Part shown: one piece after another, positions 44,994 through 53,155 of the stretch
Layout: the number at the start of each line of letters is the position of its first letter
Numbering within the stretch: position 1 is the stretch's first letter
Source of the DNA: DATJPY01 sp035506135
GTDB lineage: Bacteria; Myxococcota_A; UBA9160; PR03
Assembly: GCA_035506135.1 (NCBI GenBank)
Contig: DATJPY010000079.1
Span: 1-64,000 of the forward strand
Length of the DNA stretch: 64,000 nt
Direction of reading: 5' to 3'
Position numbers and translations under genes: made by a program
Notes under the pieces: model-generated
Seen by the model: the letters and a program-made list of their open reading frames with translations, nothing else
Told to the model about the DNA's origin: nothing
Databases searched by the model: none

Positions 44994-46640
44994 TTGGCCG
45001 CAGCGCCCGAGCCCGGTGCCGTGAGGCCGGTCCGCATCGTGGTGGCCGAGCCGGGGCGCGCGCAGCGCCGGCTCCCGACCGTCGGCGCGCTGCAGCGCCT
45101 CGGCGGCGGCGTGCGCATCGAGATCGTGAACGACGCGCGCGCGTGTCTCGAGCTGGCGAGCGGCGCCGATCTGGTGATCGTCGACCGCGAGCTCGGCGAC
45201 CAGGGCCGCGAGATCCTGTCGGGGCTGCGCGGTGTGGGTCCGCCCGCGGTCGTGGTCACCCGGGAGGCCACCGCCGACGCGGCGCTCGACACCTTCCGCG
45301 CCGGCGCCGCCGACTGCGTCACTGCCAGCGCCGACTTCGACGAGGTGCTGCCGGCGGTCGCGCTCGAGCAGATCCGCGCCTTCCGCGCCGCCAGCGCGCG
45401 CCGGGCCGTGCGCGAGCGCATCGAGTCGCTCGAGCGGCTCCACGCCGCGATCGTCGACCACTTCCCGGCCGCGGTCGCCGTGCTCGACGCGGACGACCGG
45501 CTCGTCGCGGTGAATCCCGCCTTCGCGCGCGCCTTCCCCGCCAGGGCCGAGCCGTTCGAGGGCCGCCCGCTCGAGGACGTCCTGCCCGCCGACCTGCTCG
45601 CGAGCGGTGGACTCGCGGAGCTGGTGGCGCGCGCGCGCGCCCGCGGCGGCGACCCGCCCCGCATCGCGCGCACCCAGGCGGGCGGCGCGGCGCGCGCCTT
45701 CGACGCCCGGGCCGAGCGGCTCGACGCGCAGGGCCGCACGGTGCTGGTGCTCGCAGAGGTGACCGAGCGCGAGCGGCTGAAGCAGCTCCAGCAGCAGGTG
45801 CTGCAGACGGAGAAGATGGCCTCGATCGGGCAGCTCGCGGCCGGCGTCGCCCACGAGATCAACAACCCGATGGGCTTCATCCACGCGAACCTGGCGCAGA
45901 TGGGCGAATACCTCGGCGACGTGCACCGGCTCCACCTGGCCGGCTGCGCGCTCGCGGAGCGCGCAGCCGCCGAAGGAACTCCGGCGCTGCGCGGCGCCGG
46001 CGAGCGCCTGCTCGGGCTCGCCCGCGAGCTCGACGCCGACCGCGTCTTCGCGGATTTCGCGCAGGCGATCCGCGAGTCGCAGGAGGGCTCGGAGCGCATC
46101 CGCCACATCGTGCAGGACCTGCGCGCCTTCTCGCACCGCGACGACGGCCAGCTCGTCTGCGCCGACCTGAACCGCTGCCTGGACTCCACCGCGCACATCG
46201 TGTGGACCATGATGAAACACTCCGTGGTGTTGCGGAAGGAGTACGCGCCGCTCCCGCCGCTCCCGTGCCACCCGCTGCAGCTCGAGCAGGTGTTCATGAA
46301 CCTGCTGGTGAACGCCTACCAGGCCATCGAGGAGCGCGTGCGCCGCGACGGGGGCTCCGGGGAGATCGTGCTGCGCACCGCGGCGGCTGCGGACGGCGTG
46401 CTCGTCTCGGTGAGCGACGACGGCGGCGGCATCTCGGTGGAGCCCGTCGAGCGCATCTTCGAGCCGTTCTTCACGACCAAGGAGGTCGGCGTCGGCATGG
46501 GCCTCGGCCTGGCGACCTGCTTCGACATCGTGCGCCGCCACGGCGGCGCGCTGCGCGCGCGCAATCGCGCTGGCGGTGGGGCCACCTTCGAGGTGTTCCT
46601 GCCGCTCGCGGGCCCGCCCGACGCGGAGCCGGGCGCCTGA
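44994..46640 (+). CDS. Hybrid-type histidine kinase (receiver-like, PAS, HisKA, HATPase)
   Basis: About 548 residues, no membrane segment, so a cytoplasmic kinase. The N-terminus (about 10-125) looks like a receiver (VIVDRELGDQGREIL, possible phosphoacceptor Asp); a PAS-like segment follows (VAVLDADDRLVAVNPAFARA), then HisKA with the phosphorylated His in GVAHEINNPMG near residue 286, and HATPase_c with NLLVNAYQAIEE, SDDGGGIS and GMGLGLATC. The start is uncertain: TTG 44994 has AGGGGGAG upstream, and GTG 45021 is the alternative. It overlaps the next receiver gene. Likely partners are the flanking NtrC-type regulator and the small receiver. Confidence 0.88.
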   Translation: MAAAPEPGAVRPVRIVVAEPGRAQRRLPTVGALQRLGGGVRIEIVNDARACLELASGADLVIVDRELGDQGREILSGLRGVGPPAVVVTREATADAALDTFRAGAADCVTASADFDEVLPAVALEQIRAFRAASARRAVRERIESLERLHAAIVDHFPAAVAVLDADDRLVAVNPAFARAFPARAEPFEGRPLEDVLPADLLASGGLAELVARARARGGDPPRIARTQAGGAARAFDARAERLDAQGRTVLVLAEVTERERLKQLQQQVLQTEKMASIGQLAAGVAHEINNPMGFIHANLAQMGEYLGDVHRLHLAGCALAERAAAEGTPALRGAGERLLGLARELDADRVFADFAQAIRESQEGSERIRHIVQDLRAFSHRDDGQLVCADLNRCLDSTAHIVWTMMKHSVVLRKEYAPLPPLPCHPLQLEQVFMNLLVNAYQAIEERVRRDGGSGEIVLRTAAAADGVLVSVSDDGGGISVEPVERIFEPFFTTKEVGVGMGLGLATCFDIVRRHGGALRARNRAGGGATFEVFLPLAGPPDAEPGA

Positions 46641-47020
46641 GCCCGTCGCCGGAAGGCGCCGCGCCGACCCTGCTCCTGGTGGATGACGAGGCCCACATCC
46701 TGGCCGCCCTGCGCCGCGCGTTGCGCCGCGAGGGCTACCGGATCCTCACGGCGGCGTCGCCCTCCGAGGCGCTGGCGCTGCTCGAGACCGAGGCGGTGGA
46801 CGCGATCCTCTCCGACCACAAGATGCCGGGCATGAGCGGGCTCGAGCTGCTCGCCGCGGCGGCGCGGCGGCGGCCGGCCGCGGCGCGCCTCCTGATCACC
46901 GGCTGGCCGGACGCGATCCCGGGCGAGCGGCTGGCGGCGCTGGGGATCCGCGCGCTGATCCCGAAGCCGTGGGACGACGCGGAGCTCAAGCGCGCGCTGC
47001 GCGACGCGCTGGCGCGTTGA
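46637..47020 (+). CDS. Single-domain response regulator, probable CTG start
   Basis: A 127-residue receiver: LLLVDDEAHILAAL, phosphoacceptor Asp in AILSDHKMPGMSG, and LIPKPWDDAELK at the end, resembling the receivers of RpfG/HD-GYP-type or other single-domain regulators. No ATG, GTG or TTG lies between the kinase stop and the first beta-strand; CTG 46637 overlaps the kinase stop as CTGA, mirroring the GTGA/TTGA overlaps elsewhere in the window, and is my choice. No output domain is present; it may shuttle phosphate in the relay. Confidence 0.82.
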   Translation: MSPSPEGAAPTLLLVDDEAHILAALRRALRREGYRILTAASPSEALALLETEAVDAILSDHKMPGMSGLELLAAAARRRPAAARLLITGWPDAIPGERLAALGIRALIPKPWDDAELKRALRDALAR

Positions 47021-47023
47021 GCC

Positions 47024-48280
47024 TCACTCGCGCGGCAGGCGGCTCAGGTACTCGAGGTCGGTCTTCTGCGAGTTCTTCGCGCCGACGGCCAGCAGCCGGA
47101 AGCGCCGCTGACGCCCGATCGTGTAGTAGATGCGCCCCTTGCCCGCGAAGCCCAGCTCGAAGATCGTGAGGTGGCTCGGAAGGCCTCCGACCTTGCGGCG
47201 CACCGCGGCCGTCTCGACGTCGTCCGAGAGCCGCTTCAGGCTCTCCTCGGCGCGCAGCTTCATCGCCTCGTCGCCGAGCCCGATCAGGTCGCGCAGCGCG
47301 TGGTCGTCGATCTCGAGGTTCTTGTACAGCGTGCGCAGTCGCAGGCCGAGCAGATCGATCTCCCGCGAGCGCGGGCCCGCCGCCTCCCCCTTGCCCTGTG
47401 CCGCGCGCTGCAGCTTCTCCTCGAGCGCGCGCAGCGACTCGTCTTTGCGGGAGAGATCGGCGAGCGCCTCGTCGAGCATCTCCTCGAGCCCGGCGCGCTC
47501 CGACGCGAGCGTCTGCTGGAGCTGGCCGGTCTGCGCCCGCAGCTCCTCCTCGCGCCGGGCCAGCGCGGTGAGCTTCTCGGAGAGCTGCGCGCGCTCCGCC
47601 TGCAGCGAGGCGAGCTCGCCGCTGACCTCCGCCTCGACCCGCTCGTCGACCTGCCGGGTCAGGTCCGCGAGCTCGGCCTCGATCTGCGCCGCGCGGGCCG
47701 CCGTGCTCTCGCGCTCGGCCAGCGCCTGGGCCAGCCGGGCGTCCTCGTCGCGCGCGCGCCGCCGCTCGTAGAGGAAGAGCGTCTGGATCAGCAGCGCGGC
47801 ATAGAAGACCAGAACGGCGTTTGCGACCAGTGAGTTGTGCGGCACGGAGACCACGACCTCGGCGCTTGCGGGCAGCAGGCGCTGCGCCTCGGCGAGCGGA
47901 TCCTCGGGCAGGGGCGGGGGGATGCGGCGGCCGCCCGCGTAGAGCGGCGTGGTCCCGTCGGCGCCCAGCACGATCGCAGTGACCCGCACTCCCCCGATGT
48001 GTGCCCAGGCCGAGCCGCGCACCACGGCGTCCACGCGCGCCTGGACCTGGTCGACCACGCTCCCGGCCTGGGGGTCGACCTGGACCGCCTCGGCGATCCT
48101 CGAGCGGAAGTAGCGCCCGAGCGCGAGCTCGACGCCCTTCACTGAGAAGACGTAGAGCAGCAGGAAGCAGAAGATCGCGACGTAGGTGACGCGGAACGAC
48201 GCGAGCCGGTCGAGCGTGGCGGTGGATCGGCCCGCCGGCTGCGGAAGCCGCTTTCCCTCCGACGGAAGAGATTTCCCCAT
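47024..48280 (-). CDS. Two-pass membrane protein with coiled coil and RelE-like C-terminal segment
   Basis: A 418-residue protein. Hydrophobic helices at about residues 34-56 (YVAIFCFLLLYVFSVKG) and 150-170 (AVLVFYAALLIQTLFLY) enclose a periplasmic part. A coiled coil of about 140 residues follows in the cytoplasm (QAERAQLSEKLTALARREEE). The last 60 residues, around FELGFAGKGRIYYTIG and LLAVGAKNSQKTDLEYLSR, resemble the core of RelE/HigB/Gp49 proteins (ExR, GR-Y, KKSQKT). ATG 48280 is preferred, though its ribosome site is poor. Not a known named family; the RelE resemblance is pattern-based. Confidence 0.75.
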   Translation of the reverse strand: MGKSLPSEGKRLPQPAGRSTATLDRLASFRVTYVAIFCFLLLYVFSVKGVELALGRYFRSRIAEAVQVDPQAGSVVDQVQARVDAVVRGSAWAHIGGVRVTAIVLGADGTTPLYAGGRRIPPPLPEDPLAEAQRLLPASAEVVVSVPHNSLVANAVLVFYAALLIQTLFLYERRRARDEDARLAQALAERESTAARAAQIEAELADLTRQVDERVEAEVSGELASLQAERAQLSEKLTALARREEELRAQTGQLQQTLASERAGLEEMLDEALADLSRKDESLRALEEKLQRAAQGKGEAAGPRSREIDLLGLRLRTLYKNLEIDDHALRDLIGLGDEAMKLRAEESLKRLSDDVETAAVRRKVGGLPSHLTIFELGFAGKGRIYYTIGRQRRFRLLAVGAKNSQKTDLEYLSRLPRE

Positions 48281-48488
48281 CGCGCGGAGAGGATAAGTCC
48301 CAGCGGCCGCCATCCCCATCCCCGAGCGGGCGGCGCGCCGCATCGCTGGGGCGGTCCCACCGGAAGCGGGCGTGGCGGCTCGCAGCACGAATCTTGCATC
48401 TCGCTCCCGGGGGCGACGTGTCGGCGATCGGCGGACGAGAGCAGCCGAGGCGCGGGAATCGGAGAGCTGGCCTCGTTCGGAGTGCGAA

Positions 48489-48806
48489 GTGGACCTCGGT
48501 CAACGCAGACATCCCCGCGCGGGCTTCGCCGGGTGGGTCGAGATCACCGCGGACGGCCGTCGGCGCCTCGGGACGGGCTGTGACCTCTCGGCCGGCGGCA
48601 TCGGCGTGGCGCTGCGCAACGCGCCGCCTTCGCGCGACGCCCGCGTGACGAGCGAGTTCGCGCTGCCGGGGATCTCGCTGCCGCTCGCCCTCGACGGCCT
48701 CGTCGCCTGGTGCGACGAGCGGAGCGGTCGGGTGGGCATCCGCTTCGAGGGCGTCGACCCGGGCCTCGCCGAGCTGCTCGAGAGCTTCGTGAGCGGCCGC
48801 CTCTGA
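48489..48806 (+). CDS. PilZ-domain protein
   Basis: A 105-residue protein formed almost entirely by a PilZ domain, a cyclic-di-GMP receptor. QRRHPRAGFAGWVEI carries the RxxxR motif and CDLSAGGIGVAL the D/NxSxxG motif, with the family spacing. GTG 48489 is preferred because GGAG lies six bases upstream; an in-frame GTG at 48372 would add 39 residues of low quality. It is divergent from the membrane coiled-coil gene. It would act as an adaptor for motility or polysaccharide control. Confidence 0.8.
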   Translation: MDLGQRRHPRAGFAGWVEITADGRRRLGTGCDLSAGGIGVALRNAPPSRDARVTSEFALPGISLPLALDGLVAWCDERSGRVGIRFEGVDPGLAELLESFVSGRL

Positions 48807-48854
48807 CCCGCGCCCGCGGGCGCCCTGCCGCGCGACCGCTACGTTCGCCGCTCG

Positions 48855-49622
48855 ATGCGCGTGGTCGACCTCGATCGCGACATGAGCGACGTCATCCCGA
48901 CCGGCGCCACGCCCGACAGCCAGTTCCTGTTCGACCGCATGACCCGGGTCTCGCTCGACCTCCTCGAGGCCCGGCCGGGACGCCGGCTGCTCGACGTGGC
49001 GAGCGGCTTCGGCCAGGACGCCGCCGCGCTCGCGCGACGCGGCGCCGACGTGATCGCGCTCGAGCCCTCGGCCCGCATGACCAACTGGGCGCGCATGGTC
49101 GCCGAGAAGGACGGGCCGCGCTGGGTGCGCGGCTGGTCCGATGCGCTGCCGTTCGCGTCGGAGCGCTTCGACGGCGTCGTCTGCAAGGGCGCCATCGATC
49201 ACTTCGATCGCCCGGCCGAGGCGATCGCCGAGATGGCGCGCGTCACACGGACCGGCGGGCGGGTGGTGCTCGCGATCGCCAACTTCGAGTCGCTGGCCTG
49301 CCGGCTCGCGCGCCTCACGGACCGCTGGCGCGAGCCGCCGCGGCGCGGGCGTCGCCACTACGACGTGCCGGCCGACCACTTCACGCGCTACGACCTCTCG
49401 CTGATGCGCGAGCAGGCGGCGCGCTCGCTCGAGGTCGAGACCGTGTGCGGAATCTCGCTGGGGTGGGGGCTTCCGCTCTGGGCGCGCGCGGTGCAGCGGC
49501 TCCCGTCTCCCCTCGCGCGCGGAGCGCTTCAGGCGCTCGATGCGGGCGCGCGGCGCGCGCCCGCGTGGGCCGACGTCGTGGTGCTCGCAGGCCGCCCGCG
49601 CCGGGCGCGGAGCTCGCGGTAG
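48855..49622 (+). CDS. Class I SAM-dependent methyltransferase
   Basis: A 255-residue enzyme with a Methyltransf_11-like Rossmann fold: RRLLDVASGFGQDAAALARR (motif I, SAM), VIALEPSARM (acidic residue after strand 2), LPFASERFDGVVCKGAIDHF (motif IV) and RTGGRVVLAIANFE (motif VI). The substrate is not evident; its location beside glycosyltransferases suggests a glycan or lipid carrier, but quinone-type substrates fit too. Its last 94 bases overlap, on the opposite strand, the end of the next glycosyltransferase gene. Confidence 0.87.
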   Translation: MRVVDLDRDMSDVIPTGATPDSQFLFDRMTRVSLDLLEARPGRRLLDVASGFGQDAAALARRGADVIALEPSARMTNWARMVAEKDGPRWVRGWSDALPFASERFDGVVCKGAIDHFDRPAEAIAEMARVTRTGGRVVLAIANFESLACRLARLTDRWREPPRRGRRHYDVPADHFTRYDLSLMREQAARSLEVETVCGISLGWGLPLWARAVQRLPSPLARGALQALDAGARRAPAWADVVVLAGRPRRARSSR

Positions 49623-50857
49623 ACCTCGGCGGTGCGCTCGGCGATGCGGCGCCACGCGTAGTGGGCCTGCACGCCCGCGCGCCCCTCGGCGCCGAGACGG
49701 CTGCGCGCCTCGGGCTGCTCGAGCAGCGTCGCGATCCCCTTGGCCAGCGCGTCCGCGTCGCCGCGCGGAACCACGAGACCGCCGCCGCAGGCGGCGACGA
49801 CCTCGGCGAGGCCGCCCGCGGCCGCCGCCACGACGGGCGTGCCGCATGCCATGGCCTCGACCGCCGGCAGACCGAAGCCCTCGTAGAGCGACGGCACGAC
49901 CACGAGCGACGCGCGCCGGTAGCGCTGCACCAGCTCGCCGGCCGCCAGGCGTCCCGTCACCTCGAGCCGGTCGCCGACGCCGAGCGCGGCGGCGCGACGC
50001 CGGCCCTCGTGCAGCGGATGGTCCTCGTCGACCAGCACCAGGCGGGCCGGAGGTGGCAGCTTGGCGAGCGCGTCGATCAGCACCGCGATGCCCTTGTTGG
50101 GGTCGGCGCTGCGCCCGACGCAGAGAAGCGTCGCAGGATCACGGGCGACCGCGGGGTCGGGCCGGAACAGCTCGGTGTCGATCCCGTTGCCGAGCATGCG
50201 CAAGCGTTCCAGAGCGACGCCGAAGTCGCTCTGGATCCGGTGCGCCGACGCGCGCGACGAGGTGATGATGCGGTCGAGCTGGCGCGCCACGAACGCTTGC
50301 ATGCCCACCGGATGGAACTCGGCGGTGCCGAGCGCCTCGCGCAGGGTGCGGTCGCGCCGGAACGAGGCGCGGCGGTCCACGGTGAGCGGATGGTGCACCG
50401 TGGCCACCACCGGGACGCCGAGGGCGCGGATGCCGAGCAGGCCCCAGCCGAGGCACTGCACGTCGTGGACGACGTCGATGAGGGCGCCCGCGCGCAGGCG
50501 TTGCGCGAAGGCGCGGAAGGCGCGCGCGCTGAAGGCGAACGGCTCCGGGAAGAAGCCCATGCGGCTCGCGGCGAGCTCGTAGAAGCGCAGCGGCGACAGG
50601 ACGGCGGCCGGGTTCTCGCGCGGGAAGAAGGCCGCCCGGTCGCGCATGAACCACTTGCCCCAGAAGCGGTCGTTCGGGAGCTCGACGACGTCGCGCGCGA
50701 ACGGCATCGGGTCGGGATGCGGGGGCCCGACCAGCACCGAGACCTCGTGGCCGAGCGCCGCGAGCTCGCGGGCCAGGAACCAGAGATAGATGCCCTGGCC
50801 GCCGCAGTGCATGTTGCCGCGGTAGGCAGTGAAGCAGATGCGCAGCGGTGCGCTCAC
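49529..50857 (-). CDS. GT4 glycosyltransferase (YRGNMHCGGQG subtype)
   Basis: A 442-residue GT-B enzyme. FTAYRGNMHCGGQGIYLWFL at the N-terminus, MLGNGIDTELFRPD at the domain junction and YEGFGLPAVEAMACG (E-x7-E) are seen. It is a close paralogue of the glycosyltransferase at 51527-52786, from which it is separated by a methyltransferase gene. GTG 50857 overlaps that gene's stop as GTGA. The C-terminal 30 residues are basic and lie in the convergent overlap, so they may be poorly constrained. Product unknown. Confidence 0.9.
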   Translation of the reverse strand: MSAPLRICFTAYRGNMHCGGQGIYLWFLARELAALGHEVSVLVGPPHPDPMPFARDVVELPNDRFWGKWFMRDRAAFFPRENPAAVLSPLRFYELAASRMGFFPEPFAFSARAFRAFAQRLRAGALIDVVHDVQCLGWGLLGIRALGVPVVATVHHPLTVDRRASFRRDRTLREALGTAEFHPVGMQAFVARQLDRIITSSRASAHRIQSDFGVALERLRMLGNGIDTELFRPDPAVARDPATLLCVGRSADPNKGIAVLIDALAKLPPPARLVLVDEDHPLHEGRRRAAALGVGDRLEVTGRLAAGELVQRYRRASLVVVPSLYEGFGLPAVEAMACGTPVVAAAAGGLAEVVAACGGGLVVPRGDADALAKGIATLLEQPEARSRLGAEGRAGVQAHYAWRRIAERTAEVYRELRARRGRPASTTTSAHAGARRAPASSA

Positions 50858-51558
50858 GCGGCGCGCCGCGCGTAGATCACCAGGCTCTTGGGGCACACGT
50901 AGTCGAGCACGCGCTTCTCGAGGGCGTCGAGCCATCGCGAGGTCGTGGCCCGGATCAGGAAGAGCCGGTAGAGCTGCACCAGCCGATTGCCGTCCGAGCG
51001 CGGCAGGCCGACGGCGGAGCGCAGCGCCCAGTAGGCCGTGTGGAAGCCGTGGGCGAAGCCGACGCCGGTGGGGCGCAGGCCCGCGCCGCGCAGCGCGTCG
51101 CCGAGGTCGCGCGGGCGGAAGATGCGGATGTGGCCGCCCGGCGACTCGAAGTAGTCGTCGCCGAGGCGCAGGTAGAGGTGCTCGCTGGTCGCGGTGGGAA
51201 CCGTCACCGCCGCGGTCCCGCCCGGCCGCACCACGCGCGCCAGCTCCCGCGCGGCCGCGCGGTAGTCGTGGACGTGCTCCATCACCTCGGAGCAGATCGC
51301 GCGGTCGAAGCTCGCGTCGGGGAAGGGCAGGCGGAAGGCGTCGCCGCGGAGCATTGCACCGGATCCCTCGACCTCGCGGGCGCGCGCGCGCAGCGGACCG
51401 TTGCCCGCGCGCAGCGCGGCGGCGTCCAGGTCGAGTCCCACCACGCGGGCGCCGCGCTCGAGCGCGCCGAAGCAGTGGCGCCCTTCGCCGCAGCCGACGT
51501 CGAGCAGGCGGTCGCCGGCGCCGACCTCAAGCCGCGCGAGGTCGACGGTGAGCAGCAC
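50854..51558 (-). CDS. Class I SAM-dependent methyltransferase
   Basis: A 234-residue Methyltransf_11-type protein: DRLLDVGCGEGRHCFGALER (motif I), VVGLDLDAAALRAG, LPFPDASFDRAICSEVMEH (motif IV) and RVVRPGGTAAVTVPT (motif VI). GTG 51558 gives the start MLLTVDLARLEVG and overlaps the upstream glycosyltransferase by 32 bases. Lying between two paralogous glycosyltransferases, it probably methylates the same glycan or its lipid carrier. Confidence 0.88.
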   Translation of the reverse strand: MLLTVDLARLEVGAGDRLLDVGCGEGRHCFGALERGARVVGLDLDAAALRAGNGPLRARAREVEGSGAMLRGDAFRLPFPDASFDRAICSEVMEHVHDYRAAARELARVVRPGGTAAVTVPTATSEHLYLRLGDDYFESPGGHIRIFRPRDLGDALRGAGLRPTGVGFAHGFHTAYWALRSAVGLPRSDGNRLVQLYRLFLIRATTSRWLDALEKRVLDYVCPKSLVIYARRAA

Positions 51559-52786
51559 GCCGCACCTCCTCGAACACCTCCACGAGCTGCGCCGCGGCGT
51601 CGTCCCAGCGGAACGTCGCCTGCACGCGGGCGCGCGCGGCGCGGCCCATCGCCGCCAGGCGGTCGGGGTCGGCGAGCAGCTCGGCGATGGCCGCGGCGAG
51701 GGCGCGCGGGTCGCGCGGCGGGACGAGCCGCCCGGCGCGGCCGTCGCTGCCGACGACCTCGGGGAGAGCGCCGGCGGCGTTCGCCACCACCGGGAGGCCG
51801 CACGCCATCGCCTCGCTCGCCGGGAAGCCGAAGCCCTCGAAGAAGGACGGGACCACCGCGACGCGCGCCGTCGAGTACTCGGCGACGAGCTCGTCCGGCT
51901 CGAGCCAGCGCTGCTGGAGCACCACGCGGCGCTCGAGGCCGAGCTGTCGGATGAGGCGCGGCACGAGGCCGTGCTCGGGGATACGCCCGTCGACGATCTT
52001 GAGCGTCACCGGCTCCGGCAGCAGCGCGAGCGCCCGCAGCAGCGTCCCGATGCCCTTCTTGCGGTCCTCGGTGCGGCCGACGAAGAGCAGGTCGGCCTCG
52101 ACCCGTTGCTCGGGGCGCGGGCGGAACGCCTCGGTGTCGGTGCCGTTGTAGACGACGCGCACCTCCTTCTCGGGGATGCCGAAGCAGCGCTCGATCTCGC
52201 GCCGCGACGCCTCGCTCACCGTCACGATGCGGTCGAGCCGCGGCGCCACCATCTGCTGCATCGCCAGCGGGAAGTAGAGCGTGCGGCGGATCTTCTTGAC
52301 CAAGCTCGGATCGATCGCGAAGTCGGCCTCGCGGTCGATGTGCAGCGGGTGGTGGATCACCGAGACGACGGGCACGCCGCTCGCGCGGATGCCGAGCAGT
52401 CCCCACGAGAGGCACTGGTTGTCGAAGACCACGTCGAAGCGGTGCCGGCGCTGGAGCTCGCGCCAGCGGAGTAGCAGGCGGAGCCCGAAGGTCTGCATCT
52501 CCGGGAAGACGCCGAACCGCGACACGCCGAGCTCCCAGAGGGTGAGCGGCGCGAGCAGCGCGCGCGCGCTCGAGCGCTGCGCGAGATCGCGGCCCGGGAC
52601 GCCGAATACGTTCTCGTTCGGGATCTCGTGCAGCGGGATGTCGGGCTCGAGGCGGGGCAGCGGCGGCCCGGCGATCACGTGCACGTCGTGGCCAGCGCGC
52701 TTCCACTCGCGGGCCAGGTTCGCGGCGTAGATGCCCTGCCCGCCGCAGTACATGTTTCCGCGATAGGTCAGGAGCGCGATGCGCAT
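51527..52786 (-). CDS. GT4 glycosyltransferase (YRGNMYCGGQG subtype)
   Basis: A 419-residue GT-B enzyme. It opens MRIALLTYRGNMYCGGQGIY, has VVYNGTDTEAFRPR at the junction and FEGFGFPASEAMACG (E-x7-E) in the donor site. It shares the N-terminal signature, HHPLHIDR-type middle segment and length with the enzyme at 49529-50857, indicating an old duplication. The ATG at 52786 lies four bases below the stop of a small membrane protein gene. Substrates unknown. Confidence 0.92.
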   Translation of the reverse strand: MRIALLTYRGNMYCGGQGIYAANLAREWKRAGHDVHVIAGPPLPRLEPDIPLHEIPNENVFGVPGRDLAQRSSARALLAPLTLWELGVSRFGVFPEMQTFGLRLLLRWRELQRRHRFDVVFDNQCLSWGLLGIRASGVPVVSVIHHPLHIDREADFAIDPSLVKKIRRTLYFPLAMQQMVAPRLDRIVTVSEASRREIERCFGIPEKEVRVVYNGTDTEAFRPRPEQRVEADLLFVGRTEDRKKGIGTLLRALALLPEPVTLKIVDGRIPEHGLVPRLIRQLGLERRVVLQQRWLEPDELVAEYSTARVAVVPSFFEGFGFPASEAMACGLPVVANAAGALPEVVGSDGRAGRLVPPRDPRALAAAIAELLADPDRLAAMGRAARARVQATFRWDDAAAQLVEVFEEVRRAAHRRPRAA

Positions 52787-52789
52787 GGG

Positions 52790-53056
52790 CTAGCGCGCGC
52801 CGCTCGAAGGGGGGCTCGGGGGGACGGTTGCCGGAGGCGCCTCGGGGCGCTCGGCGTCCTCGTCGGCGTCGACCTGGACGGTGTAGATGGTCCAGCCCAC
52901 CCAGAAGGTGAGGCCGAGTGCGAACAGCGTCAGGATGGCCACCGGAATGGCCAGCGCCAGATAGCTTCCGCGCAGCACGCCGATCAGGAAGAGGCCGGCG
53001 GCGAGCGCCGCGCCGAGGCAGATCAGCCTGCCCTGGCTTCGGGAGGAGTCGGTCAT
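52790..53056 (-). CDS. Small two-helix membrane protein
   Basis: An 88-residue protein with two membrane segments (LICLGAALAAGLFLIGVL and LALAIPVAILTLFALGLTF) and an acidic, proline-rich tail (EAPPATVPPSPPSS). I do not recognise it. It is the first gene of the leftward glycosyltransferase-methyltransferase group, four bases ahead of the next start, so it may help place these enzymes at the membrane. ATG 53056 has a GGGAC-type weak ribosome site. Confidence 0.72.
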   Translation of the reverse strand: MTDSSRSQGRLICLGAALAAGLFLIGVLRGSYLALAIPVAILTLFALGLTFWVGWTIYTVQVDADEDAERPEAPPATVPPSPPSSGAR

Positions 53057-53155
53057 CGCGGGGGGGTCCCTGTTGGCTCGCGAGCGATTGCGCTCGATTG
53101 CGGCGGAGGATGAGGGGGTTCGATCCGGGTGTCAATCCGCCGTTATGCTGTGTCC

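Noticed and set aside
47024..47200. Active RelE toxin with a hidden antitoxin
   Set aside because: The RelE-like part is fused to a membrane coiled coil and no antitoxin-like gene is adjacent; only a fold resemblance is claimed.
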